Positions 1 to 7,693 of a stretch of DNA of 64,000 nt are shown here, in pieces. The translations under genes and the position numbers were made by a program. Origin of the DNA: Rhizobium terrae (lineage in GTDB: Bacteria > Pseudomonadota > Alphaproteobacteria > Rhizobiales > Rhizobiaceae); the NCBI RefSeq assembly GCF_003425685.1, contig NZ_QJKM01000012.1:62001-126000 (forward strand), in the 5' to 3' direction. Positions within the stretch are counted from its first letter, which is position 1; each line of letters begins with the position of its first letter. A model generated the notes under the pieces. The model saw only the letters and a program-made list of their open reading frames with translations, was not told the origin of the DNA and did not search any database.

Positions 1-145
1 GCAGGACGAAGCCGGTAGCAACCGCGGCGTCGAAAGCCGTGTGCCCTTTTTCAAGGAGGGACATCCCCACGGCGGAGGCCAGCCAATGAGTCGAGGAAAC
101 GGCTCCGAATGTGCCCCTGAGTTCCGGTCGCGTCGTAAACGTCAT
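1..145 (-). CDS. gamma-glutamyltransferase family protein, N-terminal part, cut by window edge
   Basis: Reading leftwards from an ATG at 145, the first 48 codons give a protein that opens MTFTTRPELRGTFGAV and continues STHWLASAVGMSLLEKG and AFDAAVATGF. This is the typical start of the gamma-glutamyltransferase (GGT) family, an Ntn-hydrolase that autocleaves into two chains and moves or hydrolyses gamma-glutamyl groups. A GAGG ribosome-binding site lies about eight bases upstream. The reading frame is open to the window edge, so the catalytic Thr and the C-terminal chain are not visible. The gene is divergent from the GntR regulator that starts at 408, which is the obvious candidate to control it. 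The family call is confident. The substrate is not known: many rhizobial GGT-like proteins are annotated without biochemical proof. Confidence 0.85.
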   Translation of the reverse strand, partial: MTFTTRPELRGTFGAVSSTHWLASAVGMSLLEKGHTAFDAAVATGFVL

Positions 146-407
146 CGCAAATTCCTCACTCCCAGCCGTCTACGATCCATTTTGGCAGCCTCTTCTCAGA
201 GGTTGCCGATACGGGTGGGCAGGCATGTTCACGCTGGATTATATACAAGTCTCGGTGTTATCTGCCGCATCGCATGCGGTTTGCCTCTATTTGTGGACAT
301 ACTGTATATTTGCTGCCGACATTGCAAGAGGATTGTGTAATCCGTAGCGATCAGTTGATCAAAAACAACCGGAGCAGAGTGCCCGGAACCGGGAAAAGGA
401 ATGCGCA
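146..407. promoter_or_regulatory. divergent promoter region between the GGT gene and gntR, with short inverted repeats
   Basis: This 262-base AT-richer stretch separates two divergent genes, so it should carry both promoters. It contains an inverted repeat CCGCAT-CGC-ATGCGG at 265-279 and a 9-base palindrome ATACTGTAT at 299-307. FCD-type GntR proteins often bind AT-rich palindromes, so the second is a possible operator. Neither is a strong match to a known motif. Confidence 0.35.
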
Positions 408-1100
408 ATGCTGGACGCTCCAGCGAATACCAAGAAAAGCCGTAGTGATTTCATAGCCGAACAGCTGGAAGACGCCGTCATCAACGGTGCAATTCCGGCA
501 GGTGCGCGGCTTGATGAAACGTCGATCGCCGCGCAATTCGGCGTCTCCCGCACACCGGTACGGGAAGCGTTGCATATTTTATGTGGACGAGGATTTGCCG
601 AGCGCGAACCTTATAAGGGGGTTGTCGTCGCGCAGATTTCCGCCCAACGCATCGACGAAATGTTCGAGGCGATGGCGGAACTCGAAGCGACATGCGGACG
701 GCTTGCCTCTCATCGGATGACGATGAGCGAGCGCGCCGACCTCGAAAGCATGCATCGGGAAATGAATGCGCTTGCCGAGGGTGGCGAGCACGACGGTTAC
801 AACGAGATCAACACGCGCTTCCACAGCCTCATCTTTCAGGGCAGCCACAACAGCGACCTGATCGCGGCTGCGCAGACACTGCGGCTGAAGCTCGCACCGT
901 TCCGAAAATATCAGCTCAAGGACAAGGGACGCCTCAAGCGCTCCTGCCAGGAACATCAGCAGATTGTCGATGCGATCCTGGATCAGGACCCCAAGGCTGC
1001 GGAAAACGCGCTGCGCCGCCACCTTGTCTCGGCAGCGCAGGAAGTTCTCCTCCGGCGCCAGCGGCAGGAAGAGAATGCCGTGGCCAAGAACGCTTTCTAG
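408..1100 (+). CDS. GntR family transcriptional regulator, FCD (FadR-type) subfamily
   Basis: This 230-residue protein has an N-terminal winged helix-turn-helix at about residues 12-75, with the core GVSRTPVREALHILCGRG. An all-helical FCD ligand-binding domain fills residues 80-215 and carries the conserved N-x-x-F-H pattern (NTRFHSLIF) and the late His of EHQQIVDAI and RRHLVSA, which coordinate a metal in this subfamily. FCD regulators typically sense small organic acids. An AAGGA ribosome-binding site sits eight bases before the ATG. The gene is divergent from the GGT gene and is followed after 13 bases by the NTF2-like gene and then by a decayed proline-racemase gene. This suggests that the locus once handled a glutamyl or proline-like amino acid. 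That role is inferred from neighbours only. Confidence 0.88.
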   Translation: MLDAPANTKKSRSDFIAEQLEDAVINGAIPAGARLDETSIAAQFGVSRTPVREALHILCGRGFAEREPYKGVVVAQISAQRIDEMFEAMAELEATCGRLASHRMTMSERADLESMHREMNALAEGGEHDGYNEINTRFHSLIFQGSHNSDLIAAAQTLRLKLAPFRKYQLKDKGRLKRSCQEHQQIVDAILDQDPKAAENALRRHLVSAAQEVLLRRQRQEENAVAKNAF

Positions 1101-1113
1101 AGACAGGCTCGAA

Positions 1114-1500
1114 ATGTCCGATATGATCGAAAAAGACGCCATCCGCGCCGTGATCGCCGATATGCAAGCAGCCTGGAACCGCGGCGATTTCCCCGGCTAT
1201 ATGGCGGGGTTTGCCAATCCCGACGTGATCTTCGTCTCCCGCGGGCGTATTCAGAAGGACTGGAAGGCGACGCTCGATCATTATATTGCCGATTACGGAG
1301 GCGCGCCGGGTTCTCAGGGCGAACTTGCCTTCTCGAATATCCGCATCGAGATACTGGCACCTGATGCCGCCCAGTTGATCAGTGATTACGAGCTGGTGCG
1401 TTCCGCGGGCAACCAGACCGGCGTCAACACCCGCCTGATGCGCAAGCGCGACGGCAGATGGGTGATCGCACTCAATCACGTTTCGCAGGTCGAGAAGTAA
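1114..1500 (+). CDS. SnoaL/NTF2-like domain protein (DUF4440-like)
   Basis: This 128-residue single-domain protein opens MSDMIEKDAIRAVIADMQAA and has the pattern of small NTF2-like proteins: an N-terminal helix containing WNRGDFPGY, a central block FANPDVIFVSRG, and closing beta strands with RMLRKRDGRWVIALNHVS-like chemistry (actual text LMRKRDGRWVIAL). Members are cone-shaped folds used as small enzymes or binding proteins, so the function cannot be read from sequence. The ATG at 1114 was chosen because the domain begins there; upstream in-frame codons overlap gntR. It lies 13 bases after gntR and is probably co-transcribed. Confidence 0.8.
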   Translation: MSDMIEKDAIRAVIADMQAAWNRGDFPGYMAGFANPDVIFVSRGRIQKDWKATLDHYIADYGGAPGSQGELAFSNIRIEILAPDAAQLISDYELVRSAGNQTGVNTRLMRKRDGRWVIALNHVSQVEK

Positions 1501-1553
1501 GAGCGAAAAAGGACTATTGAAGTCACATCCGGCTAATCGAAGAGGAAAACAGC

Positions 1554-1770
1554 ATGGGTGCATCCAAGATCATCCATGTGGTGAACTGCCACGCGTAAGG
1601 CAAAGTCGGTCGCTCGATCATCGGTTCCGAATTTCGCTGTTAGATACGGTCGAAGACAACGGTGGCCGAACGGCGATCTACCCGCCGATCTCCCGGCTGC
1701 GCCTGGATCACCGGCACGCGTCAGCGATGCTGGACCCCTCCGGTTCACGGCCCTCCGCATGCAGCCGACA
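1554..1770 (+). pseudogene. decayed proline racemase / hydroxyproline epimerase family gene
   Basis: After a GAGG ribosome-binding site, an ATG at 1554 reads MGASKIIHVVNCHA and then hits TAA at 1596. In this family (PF05544) the start usually continues CHAEGE, so the stop replaces the Glu codon. After the stop the same frame reads GKVGRSIIGSEF. C-terminal family text follows in broken frames: GGRTAIYPPIS at 1661-1693, GCAWITGTRQ one base out at 1695-1724, and MLDPSG out of frame again at 1727-1744. Intact members have about 330-345 residues, so most of the gene is deleted, including the catalytic Cys regions. It lies directly downstream of gntR and the NTF2-like gene. The family identity rests on several short collinear matches and is good. 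The original substrate cannot be told. Confidence 0.75.
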
Positions 1771-2005
1771 ACCCCAAATACAGGGTATAAAAATTTACAG
1801 AATCTCAGGAAGATAGTTCGAATGCGGGACGACCTGCCAGTCTCGATGCGGAATTCTGGAATAAGAAGGACTTCAGATCGAACGAGGCGGGCTTTCGAGT
1901 TGAATTATTGCAACCATTAAACTTTAACGGTTCTTCGTTAACCCGAATTTAAGAGTCGCGCCCCATTTCTGGACCTTGCAGGTTCGGATCATCACGGTAC
2001 TTCAG
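1771..2005. other. intergenic region before the first luxR-type gene
   Basis: No gene is visible here. The stretch after about 1900 is AT-rich and holds four TTAA words, two of which form the CtrA-type box listed separately. A TTG at 1976 is in frame with the luxR-type gene and is an alternative start. Confidence 0.5.
1938..1952 (-). promoter_or_regulatory. CtrA-type box TTAA-N7-TTAA upstream of luxR-type gene
   Basis: The sequence TTAACCCGAATTTAA matches the full alphaproteobacterial CtrA consensus TTAA-N7-TTAAC when read on the minus strand (TTAAATTCGGGTTAAC). It ends 53 bases before the ATG at 2006, a normal promoter position. Two more TTAA words lie just upstream at 1917 and 1924. The motif match is direct. 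Binding by CtrA is inferred. Confidence 0.55.
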
Positions 2006-2719
2006 ATGCCAAAACAGGACGTTTCGACGGAATTTCCCTACGATTTGCGCTCGCTGCCGCGGCACCGCCGACTGTCTCCCGATGCAGCACTGATCCTCGC
2101 GCAGCGCGCCGTGCCTTTCGATTTCGTGAGCGTCAGCGGTCTTGACCTCGGCAATTACCGGGTCGGGAGCTTCACGAGCGTGACGTCGAATTTCCCGCCC
2201 GCCTTCGTCGAGGCCTATGAGGGAGAAAAACTCTACCTCACCGATCCCATGGTGCTCACCGGCACCAGGGGCGCTGAAATCGTGACGGAAGAGAATCTGG
2301 ATCTTCCACTTGAACCGCGTTTAGCCTACCTTCTACGCACGTTCCACATCGGTCACCGATTGGCATTCTTTCTGCGACGTGGCGATCGAACCTACGGCTC
2401 CGTGGTCTTTGCGCGGGACGCCGGCATATTCCGCGCGGAAGAGATCGAATATCTCGCGCTGCTCGCCGCTCCCTTGCACGAAAAGATCACCCGCCCGCTC
2501 GTGAAACGCTTCGGTGCCGAGATTGTCGGCCTTCTGGAGGGAGAGGTCGAATGCCTTAGGCTTGCGGCCCAGGGCATGACGAGCGAGGAGATCGCGGCCA
2601 CCTCGCGCTTCCGCAAGGAAACGGTCGATAGTTATCTTAAATCGGCGGCCAAGAAACTCGGCGCGCGCAATCGCGCCCATGCCATAGCGGAAGCTATTCG
2701 CAAGAAACTCATCGAGTAG
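2006..2719 (+). CDS. LuxR family regulator with autoinducer-binding-like domain
   Basis: This 237-residue protein has an N-terminal autoinducer-binding-like domain at about 30-160 and a C-terminal LuxR/FixJ helix-turn-helix at about 170-235 (GEVECLRLAAQGMTSEEIAA, ETVDSYLKSAAKKLGARNR). The ligand-pocket signature is only partly kept: the region FPPAFVEAY-x8-DPMV keeps the Tyr and the Asp-Pro of TraR-like receptors but has Phe where TraR has Trp57. No luxI-type synthase gene is in the window, so it is a LuxR solo here. It is clearly paralogous to the gene at 5194-5928. The start is uncertain: the ATG at 2006 lacks a good ribosome-binding site and a TTG at 1976 would add ten residues. A CtrA-type box lies upstream. 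Confidence 0.85.
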   Translation: MPKQDVSTEFPYDLRSLPRHRRLSPDAALILAQRAVPFDFVSVSGLDLGNYRVGSFTSVTSNFPPAFVEAYEGEKLYLTDPMVLTGTRGAEIVTEENLDLPLEPRLAYLLRTFHIGHRLAFFLRRGDRTYGSVVFARDAGIFRAEEIEYLALLAAPLHEKITRPLVKRFGAEIVGLLEGEVECLRLAAQGMTSEEIAATSRFRKETVDSYLKSAAKKLGARNRAHAIAEAIRKKLIE

Positions 2720-3059
2720 TTGCGGCTTTGGGACCGCGGACGGCAAGCAGTTTTTCGAACATTTTCTCAAAAAGAGCATGCTCGCTCGTCTTGTGCCGAT
2801 TTTCTTAAACATCCATCAAGAAATCATCCCTACTTTTGGGGTTGTCGAACGAAAGGCGCACTTTGAACGCGCCAGGATCGGCACAGGTCGCCGGCCAAAT
2901 TCCGTGCGCCATTAGAGGAAATAACAATAGATCAGGGCACGCGGCGCTCATCGAATTGCTGCGCGCACCCGCGTCGACCGTAGCTGCCACTCCTTCATAC
3001 GGGAATGGCAACGAGATCTACGCGCCTGATGCAGCGAGCGACCAAGGAGACAACAAGGC
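2720..3059. other. intergenic region between luxR-type gene and chemoreceptor gene
   Basis: No gene could be supported in these 340 bases. The segment around 2804-2829 resembles, in reverse complement, the sequence just upstream of the second luxR-type gene near 5933-5956. The last bases hold an AAGGAGA ribosome-binding site for the chemoreceptor gene. Confidence 0.5.
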
Positions 3060-4838
3060 ATGGCAATACCGTTTTTTACCGGCTCTGATTCCGACGCGGT
3101 CCTCTCCGCAATGAGCCGCTCGCAGGCGATCATCGAATTCGATCTCCAAGGCCGGGTCATGACCGCCAACGCTAATTTCTGCACGACGCTCGGCTACGAA
3201 CTTTCCGAAATTGTCGGCAAGCACCACAGCATGTTCGTTGATCCGGAGGAAGCAGCATCCGCCGAATACCGGGTCTTCTGGGACCGACTCGCGCAAGGTC
3301 ATTTCGACCAGCGGCAGTACCGCCGCATCGCCAAGGGCGGCCGCGACATCTGGATCGAAGCATCCTACAATCCGGTCTTTCGACGCGGCAAGCCTTACAA
3401 GGTCGTGAAGTTCGCGACCGATATCACGGCCATCAAGCTCAGAGCCACCGAAGATGCGGGGAAACTCGAAGCGCTGTCTCGGGCTCAGGCGATCATTGAA
3501 TTCACTCCCGAGGGCGAGATCATCACCGCCAACGAGAATTTCCTGAAGACGCTGGGGTACCAGCTTTCCGACATCGTCGGTAAACACCACTCCATGTTCT
3601 GCGAGCCGGACTATGTCCGCACCGACGACTTTCGCCGCTTCTGGGAGCGCCTCCGTCGCGGCGAGTTCGTCGCAGAGGAATTCACCCGCGTCGGCCGGGC
3701 AGGCAACAAGGTCCATATTCAGGCTTCCTACAATCCGATCTTCGGGATGGACGGCAAGGTTTTCAAGGTGGTCAAATTCGCGACCGACGTCACCGGCCGG
3801 GTGGAAAACGTACTTGCCCTCGGCAAGGGACTGCAGGCGCTTTCCGCCGGAAATCTCTGTGCCGAACTTCCGCTTTCCTTCATCGCCGCCCTCGAACCGC
3901 TGCGTCTCGACTTCAACCATACTTCGCATCGTCTTCGGGTGGCGATGCAGGCCGTCCGGCAGAACGCCCAGGCGATCGCCTCGGGCTCGGCCGAAATTAA
4001 GGCCGCGGCGGACGACCTGTCGAAACGGACGGAGCAACAGGCGGCATCCGTGGAGGAAACAGCCGCCGCACTTGAGGAAATCACCCAGACGGTAGGCGAC
4101 TCCAGCCGACGAGCCGACGAGGCCGGCAAGCTGGTCGAGGCGGCGCGAACGAATGCGGAGAATTCCGGCGCCATCGTCGGGCAGGCGATCACCGCCATGG
4201 GGGCCATCGAAAAGTCTTCACGGGAAATCGCCAACATCATCGGCGTCATCGATGAAATCGCCTTCCAGACGAACCTGCTGGCATTGAATGCGGGTGTCGA
4301 GGCAGCTCGCGCCGGCGAGGCCGGCAAGGGATTTGCGGTCGTCGCCCAGGAAGTGCGCGAACTCGCCCAGCGGTCCGCCGCAGCCGCCAAGGAAATCAAG
4401 GCGCTGATCACCCTATCCGGCGACCAAGTCAAGACCGGTGTCAGCCTCGTCGGCGAAACCGGCCAAGCCTTGGGGCGGATCGCGTCCCAGGTCAAAGATA
4501 TCAATGTCAACGTTGCAGCGATCGTCGAAGGCGCTCGCGAACAGGCCATCGGCCTGCGGGAAATCAATGTTGCGGTCAATACCATGGACCAGGGTACCCA
4601 GCAGAACGCGGCGATGGTTGAAGAATCAAATGCCGCAAGTCATGGCCTTGCAGCCGAGGCGGATGCACTCTTCCAATTGATCAGCCAGTTCCAGGTGGAA
4701 GACGGCAAGGCTTCGACCGTCGTGACCTTCGATCGTCAGGATGGGCGCACTGGCTCGCCGCTGCACACATTCAGTCGCAAAATTTCCCGGCCGCTCCAAA
4801 GCGGCGGCGCCGTAGCTCAGAAGTGGGAGGATTTCTGA
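3060..4838 (+). CDS. soluble methyl-accepting chemotaxis protein with two PAS domains
   Basis: This 592-residue chemoreceptor has no transmembrane segment and so should be cytoplasmic. Two PAS domains (about 14-125 and 137-250) are near-repeats, sharing VGKHHSMF and the closing pattern ASYNP-F-KVVKFATD-T. A helical linker leads into the MCP signalling domain, whose hairpin tip lies at about 393-440 (DEIAFQTNLLALNAGVEAAR, AGEAGKGFAVVAQEVRELAQ). This tip binds CheA and CheW. The last five residues, KWEDF, resemble the NWETF-type tether that recruits CheR and CheB for adaptation. The PAS pair may bind haem, flavin or a metabolite; no diagnostic residue settles this. An AAGGAGA ribosome-binding site precedes the ATG. 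It sits between two paralogous LuxR-type genes and no che operon is in the window, so it must work with remote chemotaxis proteins. Confidence 0.93.
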   Translation: MAIPFFTGSDSDAVLSAMSRSQAIIEFDLQGRVMTANANFCTTLGYELSEIVGKHHSMFVDPEEAASAEYRVFWDRLAQGHFDQRQYRRIAKGGRDIWIEASYNPVFRRGKPYKVVKFATDITAIKLRATEDAGKLEALSRAQAIIEFTPEGEIITANENFLKTLGYQLSDIVGKHHSMFCEPDYVRTDDFRRFWERLRRGEFVAEEFTRVGRAGNKVHIQASYNPIFGMDGKVFKVVKFATDVTGRVENVLALGKGLQALSAGNLCAELPLSFIAALEPLRLDFNHTSHRLRVAMQAVRQNAQAIASGSAEIKAAADDLSKRTEQQAASVEETAAALEEITQTVGDSSRRADEAGKLVEAARTNAENSGAIVGQAITAMGAIEKSSREIANIIGVIDEIAFQTNLLALNAGVEAARAGEAGKGFAVVAQEVRELAQRSAAAAKEIKALITLSGDQVKTGVSLVGETGQALGRIASQVKDINVNVAAIVEGAREQAIGLREINVAVNTMDQGTQQNAAMVEESNAASHGLAAEADALFQLISQFQVEDGKASTVVTFDRQDGRTGSPLHTFSRKISRPLQSGGAVAQKWEDF

Positions 4839-4938
4839 TGTCATCCATCGATGATCGGCCTCGCACCACCGGCTCCGAGATCGTGGCATTCCGGCTGCGC
4901 GGCACGGAATGATGGATCGGAGCAACAGGAGAGTGCCC

Positions 4939-5169
4939 ATGCGCCACCCTCAGGTCCAGCCTATTGCCGAACTCGTTGATGCGCTTCTGGAGGCGGGCTG
5001 CGACATGTGGGCTGTCGGACGCGGTTATTGCATCGGCGAACCTTCGACGGAGCCGCATGCCTCCGTCGTCAAGTCAATTCTGCGGGAGTTCGGGCCGAGG
5101 GATCATCTGATGGAGGACATCTCAGCCTATCTCAGACAGATCGGCCGGAACGTGGATCGGTCAGTCTGA
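4939..5169 (+). CDS. conserved-looking small protein of unknown function
   Basis: This 76-residue protein begins MRHPQVQPIAELVDALLEAG and contains CDMWAVGRGYCIGEPSTEPH followed by SVVKSILREFGPRDHLMEDI. It has two Cys, no signal peptide and no membrane segment. The ATG at 4939 was chosen over 4909 because an AGGAGA ribosome-binding site lies just before it. It follows the chemoreceptor gene by 100 bases and converges with the second luxR-type gene. The codon use and the well-placed ribosome-binding site support a real gene. I recall similar small proteins in rhizobia but cannot name a family or function. Confidence 0.65.
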   Translation: MRHPQVQPIAELVDALLEAGCDMWAVGRGYCIGEPSTEPHASVVKSILREFGPRDHLMEDISAYLRQIGRNVDRSV

Positions 5170-5193
5170 TGCGGCGTGCACCACCCTTTCCCA

Positions 5194-5928
5194 TCAGGCG
5201 ATCAGCCGTCTCCGGATCGCCTCGGCAATCGCCTGCGTGCGGTTCGAGCAACCGAGTTTCCGGACAGCCGACTTGATATAGCTGTTGACGGTCTCGGTCT
5301 GGTAACCTGTCGCGGTGGCAATGCTGTCGCTCGTCAGGCCGCGGCTGGCCTGGCTGAGGCAGGCGACCTCGCCCTTCGACAACTTCATCTGTGCCGTGGC
5401 GAACTTCTCCATCAGAGGTCGCGTGACCGCAGCGTGGATCGGCTCGGCGATCAGCGTCAAAAAGGCCAATTCGTCATCATCGAACGGGGTCGATCGCGCA
5501 AAGCACACACCGCCATAGACGACATCTCCACGCAGGATGGGAATGAGCGTGCGGTTTTGGACCTTGAATGTGCGGGTCAGGTAAAGCAACCGCTGCGGCG
5601 GCTCGCAATTCTTCCAGACCTCGCTTTCGATGACGATATCCCTCGACGATTTCGCCGCCTGAACGAACGGGTCGTTCCCCACCAGACCGTCTGCCGCATA
5701 GGCTTCGACAAAGGCCGGCGGGAAATCGCTGTCCACCGACGCTGCCTGGCCGAAACGGTAGCCGTCGATATCGAGGCCGCTGATGGCGATATGATCGAAT
5801 GCAACCGCCAGACGCATCCGATCGACGATCGAGTTCGAGCTAAAATGGCGATGGCGTGGAACGGATTGGAGATCGACATAGGTGTCGAGATCCACGAAGT
5901 CGGATTGAAAAGCAGTTGAAACGGACAT
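5194..5928 (-). CDS. LuxR family regulator with autoinducer-binding-like domain (paralogue)
   Basis: This 244-residue protein opens MSVSTAFQSDF and has the same build as the regulator at 2006-2719: the shared segment L-S-PRHR near the start, DFPPAFVEAYAADGL then NDPFV in the pocket region, and a C-terminal LuxR helix-turn-helix (LSKGEVACLSQASRGLTSDS, ETVNSYIKSAVRKLGCSNRT). The pocket keeps Tyr and Asp-Pro but has Phe in place of TraR Trp57, so an acyl-homoserine lactone ligand is doubtful. No synthase gene is nearby. The ATG at 5928 was chosen because homology with the paralogue starts there; longer in-frame extensions run into the promoter. It is convergent with the small gene at 4939 and the flavin monooxygenase gene lies upstream in the same direction. 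Confidence 0.85.
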   Translation of the reverse strand: MSVSTAFQSDFVDLDTYVDLQSVPRHRHFSSNSIVDRMRLAVAFDHIAISGLDIDGYRFGQAASVDSDFPPAFVEAYAADGLVGNDPFVQAAKSSRDIVIESEVWKNCEPPQRLLYLTRTFKVQNRTLIPILRGDVVYGGVCFARSTPFDDDELAFLTLIAEPIHAAVTRPLMEKFATAQMKLSKGEVACLSQASRGLTSDSIATATGYQTETVNSYIKSAVRKLGCSNRTQAIAEAIRRRLIA

Positions 5929-6079
5929 CGCAATGATTTCGTTCTTGATGGACGTCAAATTTGGGGTTGAAAGATGAAGATTTAGTAAACTCCCGCCCTC
6001 TTTCTTGCCCGCGGCCTGAGATCTGTTTTCCCAGGCTCGAAGGTTAGCCGCCCCTCGCGTTTCGCGATCGGCAGCTCTC

Positions 6080-7144
6080 CTATCGCAGGAGCGGAAGCAG
6101 TTGGTCGCCCTGTCGCTTGATCTCGGAGAGATAGGGTGTGTCGGAAAGGACGAAATGCGTGATGCCGAGTTCCCGGTATTTGCCGAGTGAACGGGCGACA
6201 TCTGCCGCAGAACCCACAAGCCAGGTTGTCCCGGCGCCACCGGCCCCAAACCTGCCCGGTGCGGTATAGAGGTTGTCGTCGAGCACATCCCCGCGATTGA
6301 CGAGATCGAGCAACCGCCGCTGACCGGCCGCAATACCCTTGTGGTCGCTCCAGTTCCCGCTCCTGCCCTTGGCCATCTGCTCGACTTTCGCCTCAGCATC
6401 AGCCCAGGCCTGTTCCGTCGTATCGCGAACCAGCGTGGTGATGCGCAGGCCGAATTCGAGGGGAGGGAGATCGCGGTCCAGCTCCCTGCTCAACGCTCTC
6501 AGCCGCTCGATCCGTTCGTGCACGCCGTCGAGCGGTTCGCCCCAGAAGAGCTGGACATCGGCCTCGGTGGCCGCCACACGCTCGGCCGCTTCGGAGGCTC
6601 CGCCGAAATAGAGCCTCGGATGACGGCGGTCGCCGCGGGCTTCAACGCGCGGTGCGACGGTGGATCCCGAGACGCTGAAATGCTCCCCCGAATAAGTGAC
6701 GTTTTCCTCGGTCCAGAGCCTGCGAACCAGCCGCATGAATTCTTTGGTGCGGGCATAACGATGCACCTGATCGCCCTCGGTGTCGCCATAAGCGGCAAGG
6801 TCATCCTGACCCGATACGATGTTGACCCGCACACGACCGCCGGACAGCTGGTCCAAGGTCGCGGCGGACGCCGCGAAATTCGCCGGCCGCCAATAACCGG
6901 GCCGCACCGCGATGAGCGGCTCGAAGGTCGTGGTCCGCGCGACGAGCGCCGTGGCAAGCGTGAATGTGTCAGGCCGACCCCAACCGGTGCCGATGAGTGC
7001 TCCCTTCCAGCCGTGCTCCTGAATGGCCTCGGCCTGCGCAGTCAGAGTCTCCAGGCTGTTGTGACCTTCGGCAGCGGCATCGCGCCGATGCCCGGCTTTG
7101 ACGTCGTTGGGGATGTACCAGAGAAATTCGGACTTGCTGCTCAT
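6080..7144 (-). CDS. SsuD-like LLM class flavin-dependent alkanesulfonate monooxygenase
   Basis: This 354-residue luciferase-like monooxygenase belongs to the alkanesulfonate monooxygenase branch. Typical blocks are FLWYIPNDV near the start, the strand EPLIAVRPGYWRPANFAASA, the FMN-site text GRVRVNIVSGQDDLAAYGD, RRLWTEENVTYSGEHF, and PRLYFGGASEAAERVAA. Family enzymes use FMNH2 from a separate reductase to release sulfite from alkanesulfonates. The length is normal, though SsuD itself is usually somewhat longer. No reductase or sulfonate ABC transporter is adjacent, so it is either an orphan or serves a different substrate. It starts 550 bases from the nadC stop and may share a transcript with the luxR-type gene downstream. 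Confidence 0.8.
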   Translation of the reverse strand: MSSKSEFLWYIPNDVKAGHRRDAAAEGHNSLETLTAQAEAIQEHGWKGALIGTGWGRPDTFTLATALVARTTTFEPLIAVRPGYWRPANFAASAATLDQLSGGRVRVNIVSGQDDLAAYGDTEGDQVHRYARTKEFMRLVRRLWTEENVTYSGEHFSVSGSTVAPRVEARGDRRHPRLYFGGASEAAERVAATEADVQLFWGEPLDGVHERIERLRALSRELDRDLPPLEFGLRITTLVRDTTEQAWADAEAKVEQMAKGRSGNWSDHKGIAAGQRRLLDLVNRGDVLDDNLYTAPGRFGAGGAGTTWLVGSAADVARSLGKYRELGITHFVLSDTPYLSEIKRQGDQLLPLLR

Positions 7145-7693
7145 GCTGTGGCCTGCGTGATGAAGAATAGGGCTGGCGATGCCAAAAGCCTCGGGCGGCT
7201 ACCCGTGTCAGCGACGGCGGGGATTGCGCACAGGCAAGGTCGATGCCTTTGGAACCAAAGGTGACAGGGGCTGTCTTGCCGTTCAAATCGAGTTGCACCT
7301 TCTGCTCGCTTCTCTGGAATAGCGTCCAAAAGCTAGGCCTCTGTCGATCTCCGAACAAGCAAAAGGCAATCGTTTCTGGGGCTTATGCCGCGAAACGGTT
7401 TCCTGAACGGGCCTCAGGGGAAATGAACCTTCCACAAAGCTGCGAGATTTGCGGCCGGCGGCATCATACATCCAGTGCTGCATGCCCGGCGTCGAACCAT
7501 GACGTTTTCGATAATACGGAAGAGGATGCGCAGATTCAGCTGTCCTGGCAATCCCACGCGATACAGCACCAATGCGGAGAAATCCGCGGCGGATTATGGT
7601 CGGAAACACGCTAACGGATCAGACGTGCGGATCCGATGCAGACTATGTCGTGGAGATTTAGCATCTCTCCTCTCCATCAGCTCACTAGGCCCC
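7145..7693. other. long non-coding gap between the flavin monooxygenase gene and nadC
   Basis: About 550 bases hold no gene I can support on either strand. Short open frames exist on both strands but show no recognisable family, and most lack a ribosome-binding site. It should contain the promoter of the monooxygenase gene and the end of the nad transcript. A weak inverted repeat GGAGA-N9-TCTCC lies near 7654-7672, just past nadC, without a T-run. Confidence 0.45.

Noticed and set aside
7243..7614. A 123-codon open frame on the plus strand and a 108-codon one on the minus strand in the gap before nadC
   Set aside because: Neither shows a recognisable domain, codon pattern like the neighbours or a convincing ribosome-binding site.
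7654..7672. Terminator after nadC
   Set aside because: A five-base stem with a nine-base loop and no T-run is too weak to list as a feature.
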